A stretch of DNA of 64,000 bases, taken from NCBI RefSeq assembly GCF_000710775.1, contig NZ_JOJP01000001.1, positions 176,764 through 240,763 of the forward strand, written 5' to 3'. Position numbers and translations under genes: made by a program. Positions 53,605 through 62,117 of this stretch are shown here, piece by piece. Within the stretch, counting starts at the first letter, position 1; every line of letters starts with the position of its first letter. The notes under the pieces are model-generated. The model was not told the DNA's origin and ran no database searches. It saw only the letters and a list, made by a program, of their open reading frames with translations. Origin of the DNA: Endozoicomonas elysicola. GTDB lineage: Bacteria > Pseudomonadota > Gammaproteobacteria > Pseudomonadales > Endozoicomonadaceae.

Positions 53605-54575
53605 TGTTCTCTCCGGAAGATGCTGTACCCATTGCCCTCGCCCTGCTGGGTGAAGGCTATGTTCAGAAAGGTCAGCAAATGCCGGTCTTTCTGGATTTTC
53701 TGATTAACGCTCGCTGGGTAGAAAAGCACAGCTACCGGCAAAGAAACAATCATTTTGCTCTTAGAACAACAGATGACCGCCAGAATTTTCTGGTGTATAT
53801 GAACAAACATTTTGGTGACAACTGGCAAACATCACTCGAGAAAGGTGAGACACGGGATGAATTTCTCAGCAAACGTTTGCTCTCACCCATACCAGTAAAT
53901 ATCCACAGCCGGGTACAAAATGCCATTTGGGGAGAGCACTCCAAAAAGAAGTTGTCGGCACAGCCTGATATCGAAACAGTAGACAGCGAGCTGATTCAGC
54001 TCCGCACCCGGATGGATTGTCAGCTGCACTTTTCAGGAAGGGTCATTAATTGTAAGGATGAAATGGCCTTTTCGGATGCGATCATCATCAATGAAACCGC
54101 ACTGAGCAAGTTGCAAAGCATACAGTGTGAAGCACCAATTAATATCATCACTGTCGAAAATGCCGGTGCCTGGCAACACCTGCCTCTTCCGGAAAATGTT
54201 ATTGCTCTGTTTGTTCCCGGTAACAATCAAAAACTGGCATTAAAGCTGCTCTCGTTTTTCCTGAACTACCAATGGGCTCATTTTGGCGACTTAGACCAGA
54301 AGGGTTTGGATATTGCAGCAGCATTGGCCAGGGCTCAGAACAGACCACTAAAGCTATTAATTCCTGACTGGTGGAGCGAGTATCGACCCCATTTTGAACT
54401 GGACATAAAAAAGAGAAAAACTCTCTGGCGGGAAAACATCTGCCCTCGCTCCAGACAGTACACACGACATCCCTTTTTAAACAGTCTTGCTAATAGAAAA
54501 AAATGGATGGAGCAGGAGTCAATTGTACTGGACTCCCGCCTCTTGAATGAGATCAGATGCCTTTTTGATACATGA
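53601..54575 (+). CDS. Toprim-fold (DUF2220, JetD/MksG-like) nuclease subunit attached to MukFEB
   Basis: The 324-residue protein begins at an ATG overlapping the mukB stop by four bases. The C-terminal half carries the Toprim signature: E186 in I-I-T-V-E-N-A-G-A-W and the D-x-D pair D230/D232 in W-A-H-F-G-D-L-D-Q-K-G-L-D-I-A. This is the arrangement of Wadjet JetD and MksG, which cut plasmid DNA when loaded by their SMC complex. The N-terminal half looks like the arm/winged-helix region. Canonical E. coli mukFEB has no such gene. Coupling to mukB indicates a dedicated partner. Nuclease activity is inferred from family knowledge. Confidence 0.85.
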   Translation: MMFSPEDAVPIALALLGEGYVQKGQQMPVFLDFLINARWVEKHSYRQRNNHFALRTTDDRQNFLVYMNKHFGDNWQTSLEKGETRDEFLSKRLLSPIPVNIHSRVQNAIWGEHSKKKLSAQPDIETVDSELIQLRTRMDCQLHFSGRVINCKDEMAFSDAIIINETALSKLQSIQCEAPINIITVENAGAWQHLPLPENVIALFVPGNNQKLALKLLSFFLNYQWAHFGDLDQKGLDIAAALARAQNRPLKLLIPDWWSEYRPHFELDIKKRKTLWRENICPRSRQYTRHPFLNSLANRKKWMEQESIVLDSRLLNEIRCLFDT

Positions 54576-55760
54576 TTACCACGCTGACTTCAAAAGCCCC
54601 AGAACCTGCTCATAACTGGCATCCACCCGGTTATAGAGCAGTGCTCCATCATCAATGCTCATACGGGCAACGTCTTCCAGTTGAGACTCCTTAACCTTAC
54701 CACTCTCTGACAGGGTTCGGGGCAGGCCTGTTTTCTCAAAGAGCTCATCCCGCATTGCACGAATGTAGATAATGGTTTCAGCAGCCCGTCGTTCTTCAGG
54801 GATTTTGCTGTAAAAGTCAGCACCGGCCAAGGGAAGCAACAGTTCACCAATCGCCTTTTCGCACTGGGGAAGGTTGTATTCCAGCACATAAGGCAGCATC
54901 AGGCTCATGCAGACTCCGTGGGGAAGGTGGGTTATCGCCCCCAGAGAGTGTCCTATGGCATGAACCAATCCAACCATCGAGTTAGAAAAAGCAATACCTG
55001 CCATCGTTGCCGACTCAGCCAGTTTCAACCGGATATCTTTGCTCTTGGGCTCGGCGAGCACTCGAATCAGGTTTTCCCGTATGCCTTTAATGGCTGCAAC
55101 GGCATAGGCGTCACTGAGTGGATTTTTGGCCGTGCCAATAAACGCTTCAATCGCATGGGTCATTGCATCCATGGCCGTTGCTGCCGTGATATGCGGAGGC
55201 AACGTCAAGGTCATCCGGGGATCAAGAACCGCTACATCGGGCATCAGGAATGAAGAGCCATAAGGCACTTTGCGACCGCTGGCATCATCGCGAATCACTG
55301 CAACTTTAGTCACCTCTGAGCCAGTACCCGCTGTGGTCGGCAGAATAAATAACGGCTTCAGTCGTTTAGTTAGGGCGCCGACACCACTGTATGACAGAAG
55401 GTCATTACCGCCTTCGGATACAAGAATATTTACCGCTTTCGATGTGTCGATAACCGAGCCACCACCAATGGCAATAATCCCATCCGCGCCATTTTCACGA
55501 TAAAACTGAGTGATTGCAGATACGACACTGGTTGATGAGTCTGGCGGAACATCGCTATAAATTCCCGCCATCGGAACCTCACCAACCACCAGAGCCCGCT
55601 TAACAGGCTCGATCAAACCGGCGTTAAGCACCCCACCATCGGTAATAATCAATGGCTTCTTAACCCCAAGGCTGGCCAGCTCATAGGGTATATGCTCCAG
55701 AGCTTCATTTCCCGAAACGATTTTTACCGGATTGAAGAATTCATAATAGCTACGGCTCAT
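54576..55760 (-). CDS. Iron-containing alcohol dehydrogenase
   Basis: This group III (Fe-dependent) ADH has 394 residues. It has the NAD-binding region ITDGGVLNAGL and GGGSVIDTSKAVNIL, TAGTGSEVT, and metal ligands in DAMTHAIEAFIG and GLVHAIGHSLGAITHLPHGVC (three His). It probably oxidises or reduces a short alcohol/aldehyde. Its stop codon abuts that of the convergent Toprim gene with no gap. It overlaps the upstream SCP2-like gene by four bases and forms a two-gene unit with it. Confidence 0.94.
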   Translation of the reverse strand: MSRSYYEFFNPVKIVSGNEALEHIPYELASLGVKKPLIITDGGVLNAGLIEPVKRALVVGEVPMAGIYSDVPPDSSTSVVSAITQFYRENGADGIIAIGGGSVIDTSKAVNILVSEGGNDLLSYSGVGALTKRLKPLFILPTTAGTGSEVTKVAVIRDDASGRKVPYGSSFLMPDVAVLDPRMTLTLPPHITAATAMDAMTHAIEAFIGTAKNPLSDAYAVAAIKGIRENLIRVLAEPKSKDIRLKLAESATMAGIAFSNSMVGLVHAIGHSLGAITHLPHGVCMSLMLPYVLEYNLPQCEKAIGELLLPLAGADFYSKIPEERRAAETIIYIRAMRDELFEKTGLPRTLSESGKVKESQLEDVARMSIDDGALLYNRVDASYEQVLGLLKSAW

Positions 55761-56293
55761 TTCACAAATACCCCCATAACAAAACCAGCAAATACACCCA
55801 GGTAGATTTGCAATGCACCCACCATCTTTTCTTTTAAGGATATGTCCGGGTAATGGCGCATGATTTTACGGCCGATAAACTTTGGCAGCGTGACCACTTC
55901 AAGCCGTTCAAAACAACGGACCAGCTTCATAGAGGCTGGAATATCACCATCTACCACCATTCTCTCTCTGGCAAAAGCATCAGCTGTGCCTTCCTGAAAG
56001 GAGAGCGTGCCAAAGGCATGGGCAAGGTGTTTGAATTGAATATCCACATCGGGCTTTGTTTCACTGTTTTTCCGGCCCGGCTTTATATATCCGTCACCTT
56101 TCTTCATATAGAGACAAGGGCCACCGGGCATAACACTCATAGAGAAGGTAAAACCGTCTGGAAGCGATGCGATTTCATTTTGAATCACCTTGTCAGTTCG
56201 ACAGGCCTTAGCCAGTCCATGACCGATGAAAGCCAGCATAAAACGGACATATAAGCGCTTTATACGCCAAGAAAGGGGAAGAGATGGAGACAC
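55757..56293 (-). CDS. SCP2-like lipid-binding domain protein
   Basis: The 178-residue protein has an N-terminal amphipathic region. A core resembles the SCP2 sterol-carrier fold (P-D-G-F-T-F-S-M-S-V-M-P-G-G-P, P-D-V-D-I-Q-F-K-H-L, then V-D-G-D-I-P-A-S-M-K-L-V-R). The C-terminal hydrophobic segment LQIYLGVFAGFVMGVFV may anchor it in the membrane. Its 3' end overlaps the Fe-ADH start by four bases, so the two are coupled, perhaps acting on a hydrophobic alcohol. The family call is by pattern and tentative. Confidence 0.6.
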   Translation of the reverse strand: MSPSLPLSWRIKRLYVRFMLAFIGHGLAKACRTDKVIQNEIASLPDGFTFSMSVMPGGPCLYMKKGDGYIKPGRKNSETKPDVDIQFKHLAHAFGTLSFQEGTADAFARERMVVDGDIPASMKLVRCFERLEVVTLPKFIGRKIMRHYPDISLKEKMVGALQIYLGVFAGFVMGVFVK

Positions 56294-56405
56294 CCGATAC
56301 TCCTGCCAGCGAATCGCTGGACAATAATTATTATTGTTATTCCGGAGCGATATTATCCAAAATCCCTTAAGCCTGCACTATTACAGGCCAACTGAGAGTA
56401 TAAAT

Positions 56406-56675
56406 TTAAAAAATATTGCGTATTGATGACATTAATAACTCCCAGTCAATACTCACGACATAGTCCGAAAGTAAAAGCGTAACCATAGCTGGAATCCCAT
56501 CTTTCCAGGTATCAAATAGCAGGTGGCAAATAATCGCACCAAACAACTCTAACAACCCGACAAGAAACATAATCTGCCGATTAAGGCCATACTTCACGAA
56601 CATCCCAAGCTGGATAGCAAACACCTTCTTTTGCCAACCAAGTATTTTTATTGAACTTGCCAGTAAAAAGAACAT
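56406..56675 (-). CDS. Short DoxX-like membrane protein, possibly N-terminally truncated
   Basis: The 89 residues have about three hydrophobic segments. KILGWQKKVFAIQLGMFVKYGLNRQIMFLVGLLELFGAII resembles the middle of DoxX-like proteins (K-x-x-G, F-x-K-Y-G-L, then G-L-L-E-L-x-G-A). Full members have four helices and about 120-130 residues, so this copy may lack its first helix. It lies next to repeat and remnant sequence, fitting decay or rearrangement. Confidence 0.5.
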   Translation of the reverse strand: MFFLLASSIKILGWQKKVFAIQLGMFVKYGLNRQIMFLVGLLELFGAIICHLLFDTWKDGIPAMVTLLLSDYVVSIDWELLMSSIRNIF

Positions 56676-56725
56676 AGATAAAAGACTAATGACCAGGGGG
56701 CGTTCTCAATTAGCCATGAGACCAG

Positions 56726-56820
56726 CCACCCACGGTTTGTGCCAGACAAGGCGCGAACTGCGCGATGTGGTTATTCCACATAAGCAGTGAGCAACGATGA
56801 ATGGCGCAAACCGTGGGTGG
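56726..56820. repeat. 95-bp imperfect palindromic repeat
   Basis: CCACCCACGGTTTGTGCCA at the left and its near-complement TGGCGCAAACCGTGGGTGG at the right enclose a GC-rich core with GGCGCGAACTGCGCG and TGTGGTTATTCCACA sub-hairpins. The structure is that of a small dispersed intergenic repeat. The preceding bases (56703-56725) resemble 36089-36113. Confidence 0.65.
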
Positions 56821-56952
56821 CCCTTTGGGTTGATGTACAACCCATTCTCAAACATCTATTGTGCTTGACCAACTGCCTGATAAACGGTCGGTCAAATTAT
56901 TCTGAAGAGCCTCGCCTGTTAACCCCGCAGTTATCGCTATTGGTGCGGCTAT
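56821..56952 (+). pseudogene. Degenerate coding remnant, possibly of a transposase
   Basis: One frame reads H-S-Q-T-S-I-V-L-D-Q-L-P-D-K-R-S-V-K-L-F, then a stop and an Ala-rich stretch. The segment looks like a relic of a gene end, possibly from an IS element that brought the adjacent palindromic repeat. No intact frame or IS terminus was found. Confidence 0.3.
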
Positions 56953-57678
56953 CTAGCCTTCCACATCGCAGCAGCCGGATTCCTGGCAACCCGTATCAAG
57001 ATTTGCAGCACTGCAATCACAATCATTTTTGCATCGTCCCAGGAATGTTTTTTCAGATAAATAAAAATCACTGAACTTTTCAAGAAAATCTTCAGATACG
57101 GTTTTTTCAGCCAAACTGGTGTCCATAAGCGCTGCCTGCCAAGCCTGAACTTTCGGATATCCAACCAGAAAATCATAGCCGCTCTTCTCTCGAATGATCT
57201 GAGCACGATGCAATAGTGGCAGCCATGCCAGATCAACCATACTCAGCGTATCGCTGTTGAAAAACCGATACTCTCCAAGCACTTTCTCAACTTTTGCGAA
57301 TGCCGTTGCCAGCTTCTCGGTCCGTTCCTTCAGAGTCTGAGCATCTTTACTGCTCTGAGCCCCACATTGAGGAAGGTAGTTTTTGGTACCCAGGTAACTC
57401 CAGGCTCTATTCAGCGCTTTCTGTTCAGCACTTAACTCTTGCTGCAGAACCGGATAAGCATCCTCCAGATACTCGGCAATAGCATCAGATTCAAAAAGGG
57501 CTATACCATTTTCCGTAACCATCACTGGCACCTGACCATTTGGAGAAATATCCATAAACCATTGGGGTTTATCACTCAGACTGATGTATTCCACCTGATA
57601 GGAAAGATTCTTGGCTTCCAGCATGGCAGTGATGCGCTGAACAAATGGGCAAATTTTAAAACTGATAACCTTCAACAT
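56953..57678 (-). CDS. Glutathione S-transferase (omega-like) with Cys-rich C-terminal tail
   Basis: 241 residues from ATG 57678, eight codons inside the open frame, because it begins MLKVISFKICPFVQRI and follows a GAGG site. The thioredoxin-like domain has an active-site Cys (C10 in C-P-F), G-Q-V-P-V and E-S-D-A-I-A-E-Y-L (glutathione binding). An alpha-helical domain follows with D-L-A-W-L-P-L-L. The last about 26 residues are unusual: six cysteines in C-x3-C-x-C-x8-C-x4-C-C. This resembles a metal-binding tail rather than a GST element. Cys-type GSTs act as thiol transferases or dehydroascorbate reductases. Confidence 0.88.
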   Translation of the reverse strand: MLKVISFKICPFVQRITAMLEAKNLSYQVEYISLSDKPQWFMDISPNGQVPVMVTENGIALFESDAIAEYLEDAYPVLQQELSAEQKALNRAWSYLGTKNYLPQCGAQSSKDAQTLKERTEKLATAFAKVEKVLGEYRFFNSDTLSMVDLAWLPLLHRAQIIREKSGYDFLVGYPKVQAWQAALMDTSLAEKTVSEDFLEKFSDFYLSEKTFLGRCKNDCDCSAANLDTGCQESGCCDVEG

Positions 57679-57855
57679 GATTATGGCCTCTATAGTGAAC
57701 ACAGCCCGCTAAAACGGGCTTTAAATCCATCGGTACCTATACAGACGCTATGGACACAAAAAGGACGCAGTTTTTTACATTTTTCCAACCACATTCCTGT
57801 TTTTTAATCAAAGAGATAACTCTGTTATTCCACGTAACCATGTAATGAAGGCCAT

Positions 57856-57890
57856 AAAAAAAGGGCTGGTCATTGACCAGCCCTTTTTTT
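57856..57890. terminator. Strong bidirectional intrinsic terminator
   Basis: The stem GGGCTGGTCA/TGACCAGCCC is flanked by A-runs on the left and a seven-base T-run on the right, so it works in both directions. It lies 24 bases beyond the 3' end of the C-S lyase gene (minus strand). Confidence 0.92.
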
Positions 57891-57913
57891 AATTTCCTAC
57901 TGAAACAAACGAA

Positions 57914-59104
57914 TTAGGATGCGCTCAAATGTCTATTGACTTCAATTCCTAACCGCTCGAAAGAGTCCTGAATTCTGGCCAATGGTGACGCAATGTTCAT
58001 CCGTAGAAACTGATCACTTCCCGCTCCAAACCAGCTTCCCGGAGTCAACCCCATGCCCGCTTTATGAAATACCAGAGACTTTAATTCTTCATCGTTCAAG
58101 CCCAGTCCAGAGAAATCAAACCAGATCTGATACGTTCCCTCAGGCTTGAACATTCTCACCTGTGGCAGCTCTTCTTTAATAAAGTCCTCAATCCACCCCA
58201 CCGTCGCTTCAAGATAAGTTAACAAGTCATCAACCCACTGTTCACCTTTCTCATAAGCAGCAATGGTGGCGAAGGTACTGAGCGCATTGCCATGATCGAG
58301 ATACATAGCTGATGCCAAAGCGTCAACCTTAGAGAACACCGCCTGATTCTCTGTGTAAATGTAACCATTGGAGATGCTGTGCATACCAAATGTTTTGGCA
58401 GGAGAGCCCAATAAGGCAATACTCTTGTCATAAGCAAGAGAGACTATGGAGTTGAAGTGATGACCGCTATACACAATATCAGAGTGGATTTCATCGCTGA
58501 TGATGTATACCTGATGTTTTTCAGCGATGTCGACCAGTCGTTGCAGCTCATCTACTGTCCAGACCCGACCCGTCGGGTTGTGGGGGTTACACAGCAGCAT
58601 CACTTTTATATTCTCACTGCAAAGTTTTTTTTCCAGATCGTTGAAATCTATTTCATACTTTCCGTTATTAATGACCAGTGGGTTTCGAACAACCTTCCGG
58701 TTCACTCTGCTGATTACATTGTCAAACTGATGGTAGGCCGGTACCTGAATCAGAACGCCCTCTTCTGGCTCAGTCAATGCCTGCAACAACAGAGAAATGC
58801 CTGTCAAAACCCCTGGTACCTGAATAAATGAATCAGCATTCAGCGATAGATTATTTCTTTTCCCGTACCAGGCTACCAGCGCCTCTAACACACCACGTGA
58901 ATTAAACTCATAAGCGTAAATCCCTCGATCAACCAGCCTTCTAAGTTCTTCAGTAATGGCGTTGGCAACTGGAAACTCCATATCCGCCACCCAATAGGGC
59001 GTGACCGCCTGGGATCCATAGATATTATTGAGCATTTTCGGGTCATGCTTGATAAACATATCCTGAAGACCGTCTTTAATTTGATCAAACATTGTTACTG
59101 ACAC
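57914..59104 (-). CDS. PatB/MalY-type PLP-dependent C-S lyase (aminotransferase fold I)
   Basis: Fold-type I PLP enzyme of about 396 residues. Opening P-Y-W-V-A-D-M-E-F-P-V and the segment L-L-C-N-P-H-N-P-T-G-R-V-W are hallmarks of PatB/MalY cystathionine beta-lyase-like proteins. The PLP lysine lies in L-G-S-P-A-K-T-F and SDEIHSDIVY precedes it. The GTG at 59104 has a GAGG site at good spacing; ATG 59092 and GTG 59113 are alternatives. It releases thiols from cysteine conjugates, which fits the neighbouring glutathione-linked genes. A strong terminator follows. Confidence 0.92.
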   Translation of the reverse strand: MSVTMFDQIKDGLQDMFIKHDPKMLNNIYGSQAVTPYWVADMEFPVANAITEELRRLVDRGIYAYEFNSRGVLEALVAWYGKRNNLSLNADSFIQVPGVLTGISLLLQALTEPEEGVLIQVPAYHQFDNVISRVNRKVVRNPLVINNGKYEIDFNDLEKKLCSENIKVMLLCNPHNPTGRVWTVDELQRLVDIAEKHQVYIISDEIHSDIVYSGHHFNSIVSLAYDKSIALLGSPAKTFGMHSISNGYIYTENQAVFSKVDALASAMYLDHGNALSTFATIAAYEKGEQWVDDLLTYLEATVGWIEDFIKEELPQVRMFKPEGTYQIWFDFSGLGLNDEELKSLVFHKAGMGLTPGSWFGAGSDQFLRMNIASPLARIQDSFERLGIEVNRHLSAS

Positions 59105-59221
59105 GATAAACACCTCTATATCGAATGGCAGCCAATATTCATGGCTGACCTATACCTTGTCGTTTATAGAGACGCTGATTATTGAAAAAAGACGCAACAG
59201 GCATGACTTAACAGGTATTTC

Positions 59222-59788
59222 TTAACGGTCATTATCCGCAGTGCATTTTTTATAGCAGCTGACGGCATCAGGGGTTTTAGGCTGGTAGCCAATAACGCCA
59301 CCCTTTCCAACTTCAATGTCACAACACGCTGTGTAGCGTTCTCGTAAGAGTACTCTCCCTCTCTGTATACGACTTTTAGCGCCAGACAGTGACAGGCCCA
59401 GCTCTAGCGCAACCTGCTTCTGACTCATCCCCTCCAGCTCTGACATCATCAGTGGCACCCGGTACTTTTCGGGTAGCTCATCCATCATTGGCTTTATACA
59501 CCAGGCCAGCTCTTGATGAACCTGCTCGACTTCATCCTCCGCGGGGGCTTCAAGAAATTCCGGGAGTTCCTCTATAGGGTATTGCTTACGGTAATGATCG
59601 ACCACAGTGTTATGAGCAATACGATAAAGCCAGCTGCCTATACTCTCTTCAGACTTTAACCGATGAAGCTGAGTATGAGCCTTGATATATACATCCTGCA
59701 AAATATCCTCAACCACAGACTGATCATTTACCTGCATAGCAATGTAGTGCTTTAACCGAACTTTATACTCTTGCCAGTGAGTATCCAT
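59222..59788 (-). CDS. SigZ-type ECF sigma factor
   Basis: 188 residues. Region 2 is visible as D-Q-S-V-V-E-D-I-L-Q-D-V-Y-I-K and S-W-L-Y-R-I-A-H-N-T-V-V-D-H-Y-R. Region 4 is LPEKYRVPLMMSELEGMSQKQVALELGLSLSGAKSRIQRGR. The C-terminal tail has four cysteines (C-C-D-I-E-V-G-K-G-G-V and S-C-Y-K-K-C), the family feature of SigZ, possibly a redox or metal switch. No anti-sigma gene is adjacent. It lies between the C-S lyase and yegD genes on the same strand. Confidence 0.92.
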   Translation of the reverse strand: MDTHWQEYKVRLKHYIAMQVNDQSVVEDILQDVYIKAHTQLHRLKSEESIGSWLYRIAHNTVVDHYRKQYPIEELPEFLEAPAEDEVEQVHQELAWCIKPMMDELPEKYRVPLMMSELEGMSQKQVALELGLSLSGAKSRIQRGRVLLRERYTACCDIEVGKGGVIGYQPKTPDAVSCYKKCTADNDR

Positions 59789-59860
59789 GGGGACCTCGAA
59801 GGGTACTGAAGAGGGAGGGTATAGGAGTTATACCACACACCTACGCTGTCAGGAGAGACA

Positions 59861-61216
59861 CTACCGTTTAAAGCAAAGATCTGCCCACCGTGCCAGGCCG
59901 GATGTAACCGAGCCATCAAAGTCACCACTGACGATAGGCGTATCCTGAAGCACGCTTTTAACCGCCGTCCTTAATATCGGGGAGCGGGCAGATCCACCGG
60001 TAATATAAACGACATCAGGTTTTACACCAGACTGAGTGATTGACTCCTGCACCTGTTTTTTAATACTTCTTAATGAGTTTGCAATCGCGTCTTCCATCTG
60101 AGCAACACTGACCGGTATTTCCAGCAGTTCTTTCATCAAATCAACACTGGCAGTCGCGTTATTCATTTGACCAAGTGCAATTTTTGTATACTCCGCCTCC
60201 TGAACAATCCGATGTCCAAGTGTATTTTGATAAACCTGAAGTAAACGACTGACCATGCTTGGTTCTTTGGCATTTACAACCAGCTGTTTTAGTGTTTTCA
60301 GGTTGTCGTGAGTATAGAACCGCCGCTGCGCTTCTACATCATTAATGGCAATGGCATCCATAAAGTAGCCAACCGGAATTTCTTTGCCATCAAGACGCTC
60401 GGTTCCCTTACCAAACTCAGCCATAAAACGCCGGAAGGCAATGGCGATATCCATATCATTACCACCGATAAACTTTCCAGTATGGGCAATCATGGAATCA
60501 GCCCTGTCTTTTTTACCGAACCATGTCGGTCCCATCTGAAGCATGGAGCAGTCAGTGGTACCACCACCAACATCAACTACCAGAACGATCTGGTTTTCTC
60601 TCAATGTTGATTCATACTCAAGACCCGCCGCCACCGGCTCAAACTGAAATTCAATGTCTTTGAAACCGGCCCGACTGGCAGCCTGATACAAAATATTCTG
60701 GGCTTGCTGGTTGGATTTCTCCCCGCCCCGGTTATGAAAGTTAATCGGCCGACCAATAACTACCTGGGTAATATCTTGTTCTAACGACTGCTCAGCCAGA
60801 TGTTTGACATTGGCCATCATGGCACAGACCAGGTCCTCAAAAATGGCCAGTTGCATATCCCGAAGCCCCAACAATCCAAGGAATGATTTTGGAGACTTTA
60901 CGTAATAGCAATGGGCAGGATCCTCCAGATACAAAGCTGTTGCCTGTTTACCAAACCGAATATCCTCAGGCATCAGTTCCAGCCCCTCCCTCCAGTTCGT
61001 GCGAGTGGATGTGCTGAGCAATGCCTCTCCCACTTCACCGATGGGCAGGATATTTAAAAATCGATACAAGTACTCTGTTACAGACTCCCGATTGGGAGCA
61101 CTCAGCGTTGATGGAATAAATGTTTCTCCATTCACCAGAGGTACTGGTTGGACACTATTGTTGACTACCTGCGCAACAGAGCAATTGGATGTCCCATAAT
61201 CAAAACCTAAGGCCAT
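59861..61216 (-). CDS. yegD: Hsp70-family protein YegD
   Basis: 451 residues, matching E. coli YegD (450). The actin-like ATPase core is intact: GFDYGTSNCSVA (phosphate 1), VVDVGGGTTDCSML (phosphate 2) and VVYITGGSARSPILR (adenosine). It lacks the substrate-binding lid of full Hsp70s. The function is that of an uncharacterised chaperone-like ATPase. Confidence 0.94.
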   Translation of the reverse strand: MALGFDYGTSNCSVAQVVNNSVQPVPLVNGETFIPSTLSAPNRESVTEYLYRFLNILPIGEVGEALLSTSTRTNWREGLELMPEDIRFGKQATALYLEDPAHCYYVKSPKSFLGLLGLRDMQLAIFEDLVCAMMANVKHLAEQSLEQDITQVVIGRPINFHNRGGEKSNQQAQNILYQAASRAGFKDIEFQFEPVAAGLEYESTLRENQIVLVVDVGGGTTDCSMLQMGPTWFGKKDRADSMIAHTGKFIGGNDMDIAIAFRRFMAEFGKGTERLDGKEIPVGYFMDAIAINDVEAQRRFYTHDNLKTLKQLVVNAKEPSMVSRLLQVYQNTLGHRIVQEAEYTKIALGQMNNATASVDLMKELLEIPVSVAQMEDAIANSLRSIKKQVQESITQSGVKPDVVYITGGSARSPILRTAVKSVLQDTPIVSGDFDGSVTSGLARWADLCFKR

Positions 61217-61444
61217 ATCACCTCTTCTCTACATATCTTCATAAATGGTGTGTATGTTCAACGCTGGCCATTGGTTGAACAATTAAGTGTATCGCCTTGA
61301 GCTTCTATACAGGTATCAGATAGCCACTGCCAAAATCAGGTGTAAGATCTTAGACCTTACACTTATAGACGGGTCAATCAGTGAGTGTAGACACACACAT
61401 GCTTCGTAGATAAGGGATATATGCCCTTTACTTTTGAGTCAGCC

Positions 61445-62074
61445 TCAGCTGGCGGCAACCTTAATGCCAAAGGCAATCAAAACACCACCCACCAGCTTTT
61501 CTATCGTACTCTTTGACTTCATAAACAGAGCCAACAACCTGGGTTGCGTTAAAAATACCGAAACACAACTAAACCAGATCAAGTGAGCCATTGAAATGAT
61601 TGCGCCGTATAACATCTGTACTACCAGCGGGGTTTGTGGGCTCACAACTTGCGTGAAGATACTGAGAAAGAACAGAGTTGTTTTTGGGTTCAGCGCATTG
61701 GTAATGAACCCTTCCTTTAAGGCTGACAGTGCACTTAATGAGCCACTCACCGGCGCAATGTCTATATCGCTCCGGTTTTGAAAGGTCTTCCAGCCAATGT
61801 AAATCAAATAGGCAGCGCCAAGATATTTAACGATCGAAAAGAGCAGAATGGATTTCGAGATAATGACCGCAAGCCCTGCAATGGAATAAGCAACATGCAG
61901 CCAGATCGCCGCGCAGATCCCCAGTGATGAATACAGTCCGGCTTTTCTACCATAAAACAGGCTGTTTCTTGTCACCATAACAAAGTCAGCACCGGGACTG
62001 ATCGCCATAAACCCAGCAATCATGACCATCGATATTAATTGAGCCATATACTCTGACACATTAATCGTTTCCAT
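61445..62074 (-). CDS. LysE/RhtB-family amino-acid exporter
   Basis: The 209-residue inner-membrane protein has about six helices. It has the family start (F-M-A-I-S-P-G-A-D-F-V-M-V-T-R-N-S), G-x-x-x-G-L-Y-S-S-L-G-I, Y-L-I-Y-I-G-W-K-T-F, and F-x-x-N-A-L-N-P-K-T-T-L-F-F-L. It exports amino acids such as threonine or homoserine; the substrate is not defined. An Lrp-type regulator is nearby at 63487. Confidence 0.94.
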   Translation of the reverse strand: METINVSEYMAQLISMVMIAGFMAISPGADFVMVTRNSLFYGRKAGLYSSLGICAAIWLHVAYSIAGLAVIISKSILLFSIVKYLGAAYLIYIGWKTFQNRSDIDIAPVSGSLSALSALKEGFITNALNPKTTLFFLSIFTQVVSPQTPLVVQMLYGAIISMAHLIWFSCVSVFLTQPRLLALFMKSKSTIEKLVGGVLIAFGIKVAAS

Positions 62075-62117
62075 TTTTACTCCTGCTATGAAACGGTGAG
62101 TGACGACTTTAAAGTCC

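Noticed and set aside
47101-54575. Plain Wadjet type I (JetABCD) label for the SMC operon
   Set aside because: The first three proteins read as MukF, MukE and MukB with Muk-specific motifs and near-Muk lengths, so only the fourth gene supports the Wadjet label. The hybrid description is safer.
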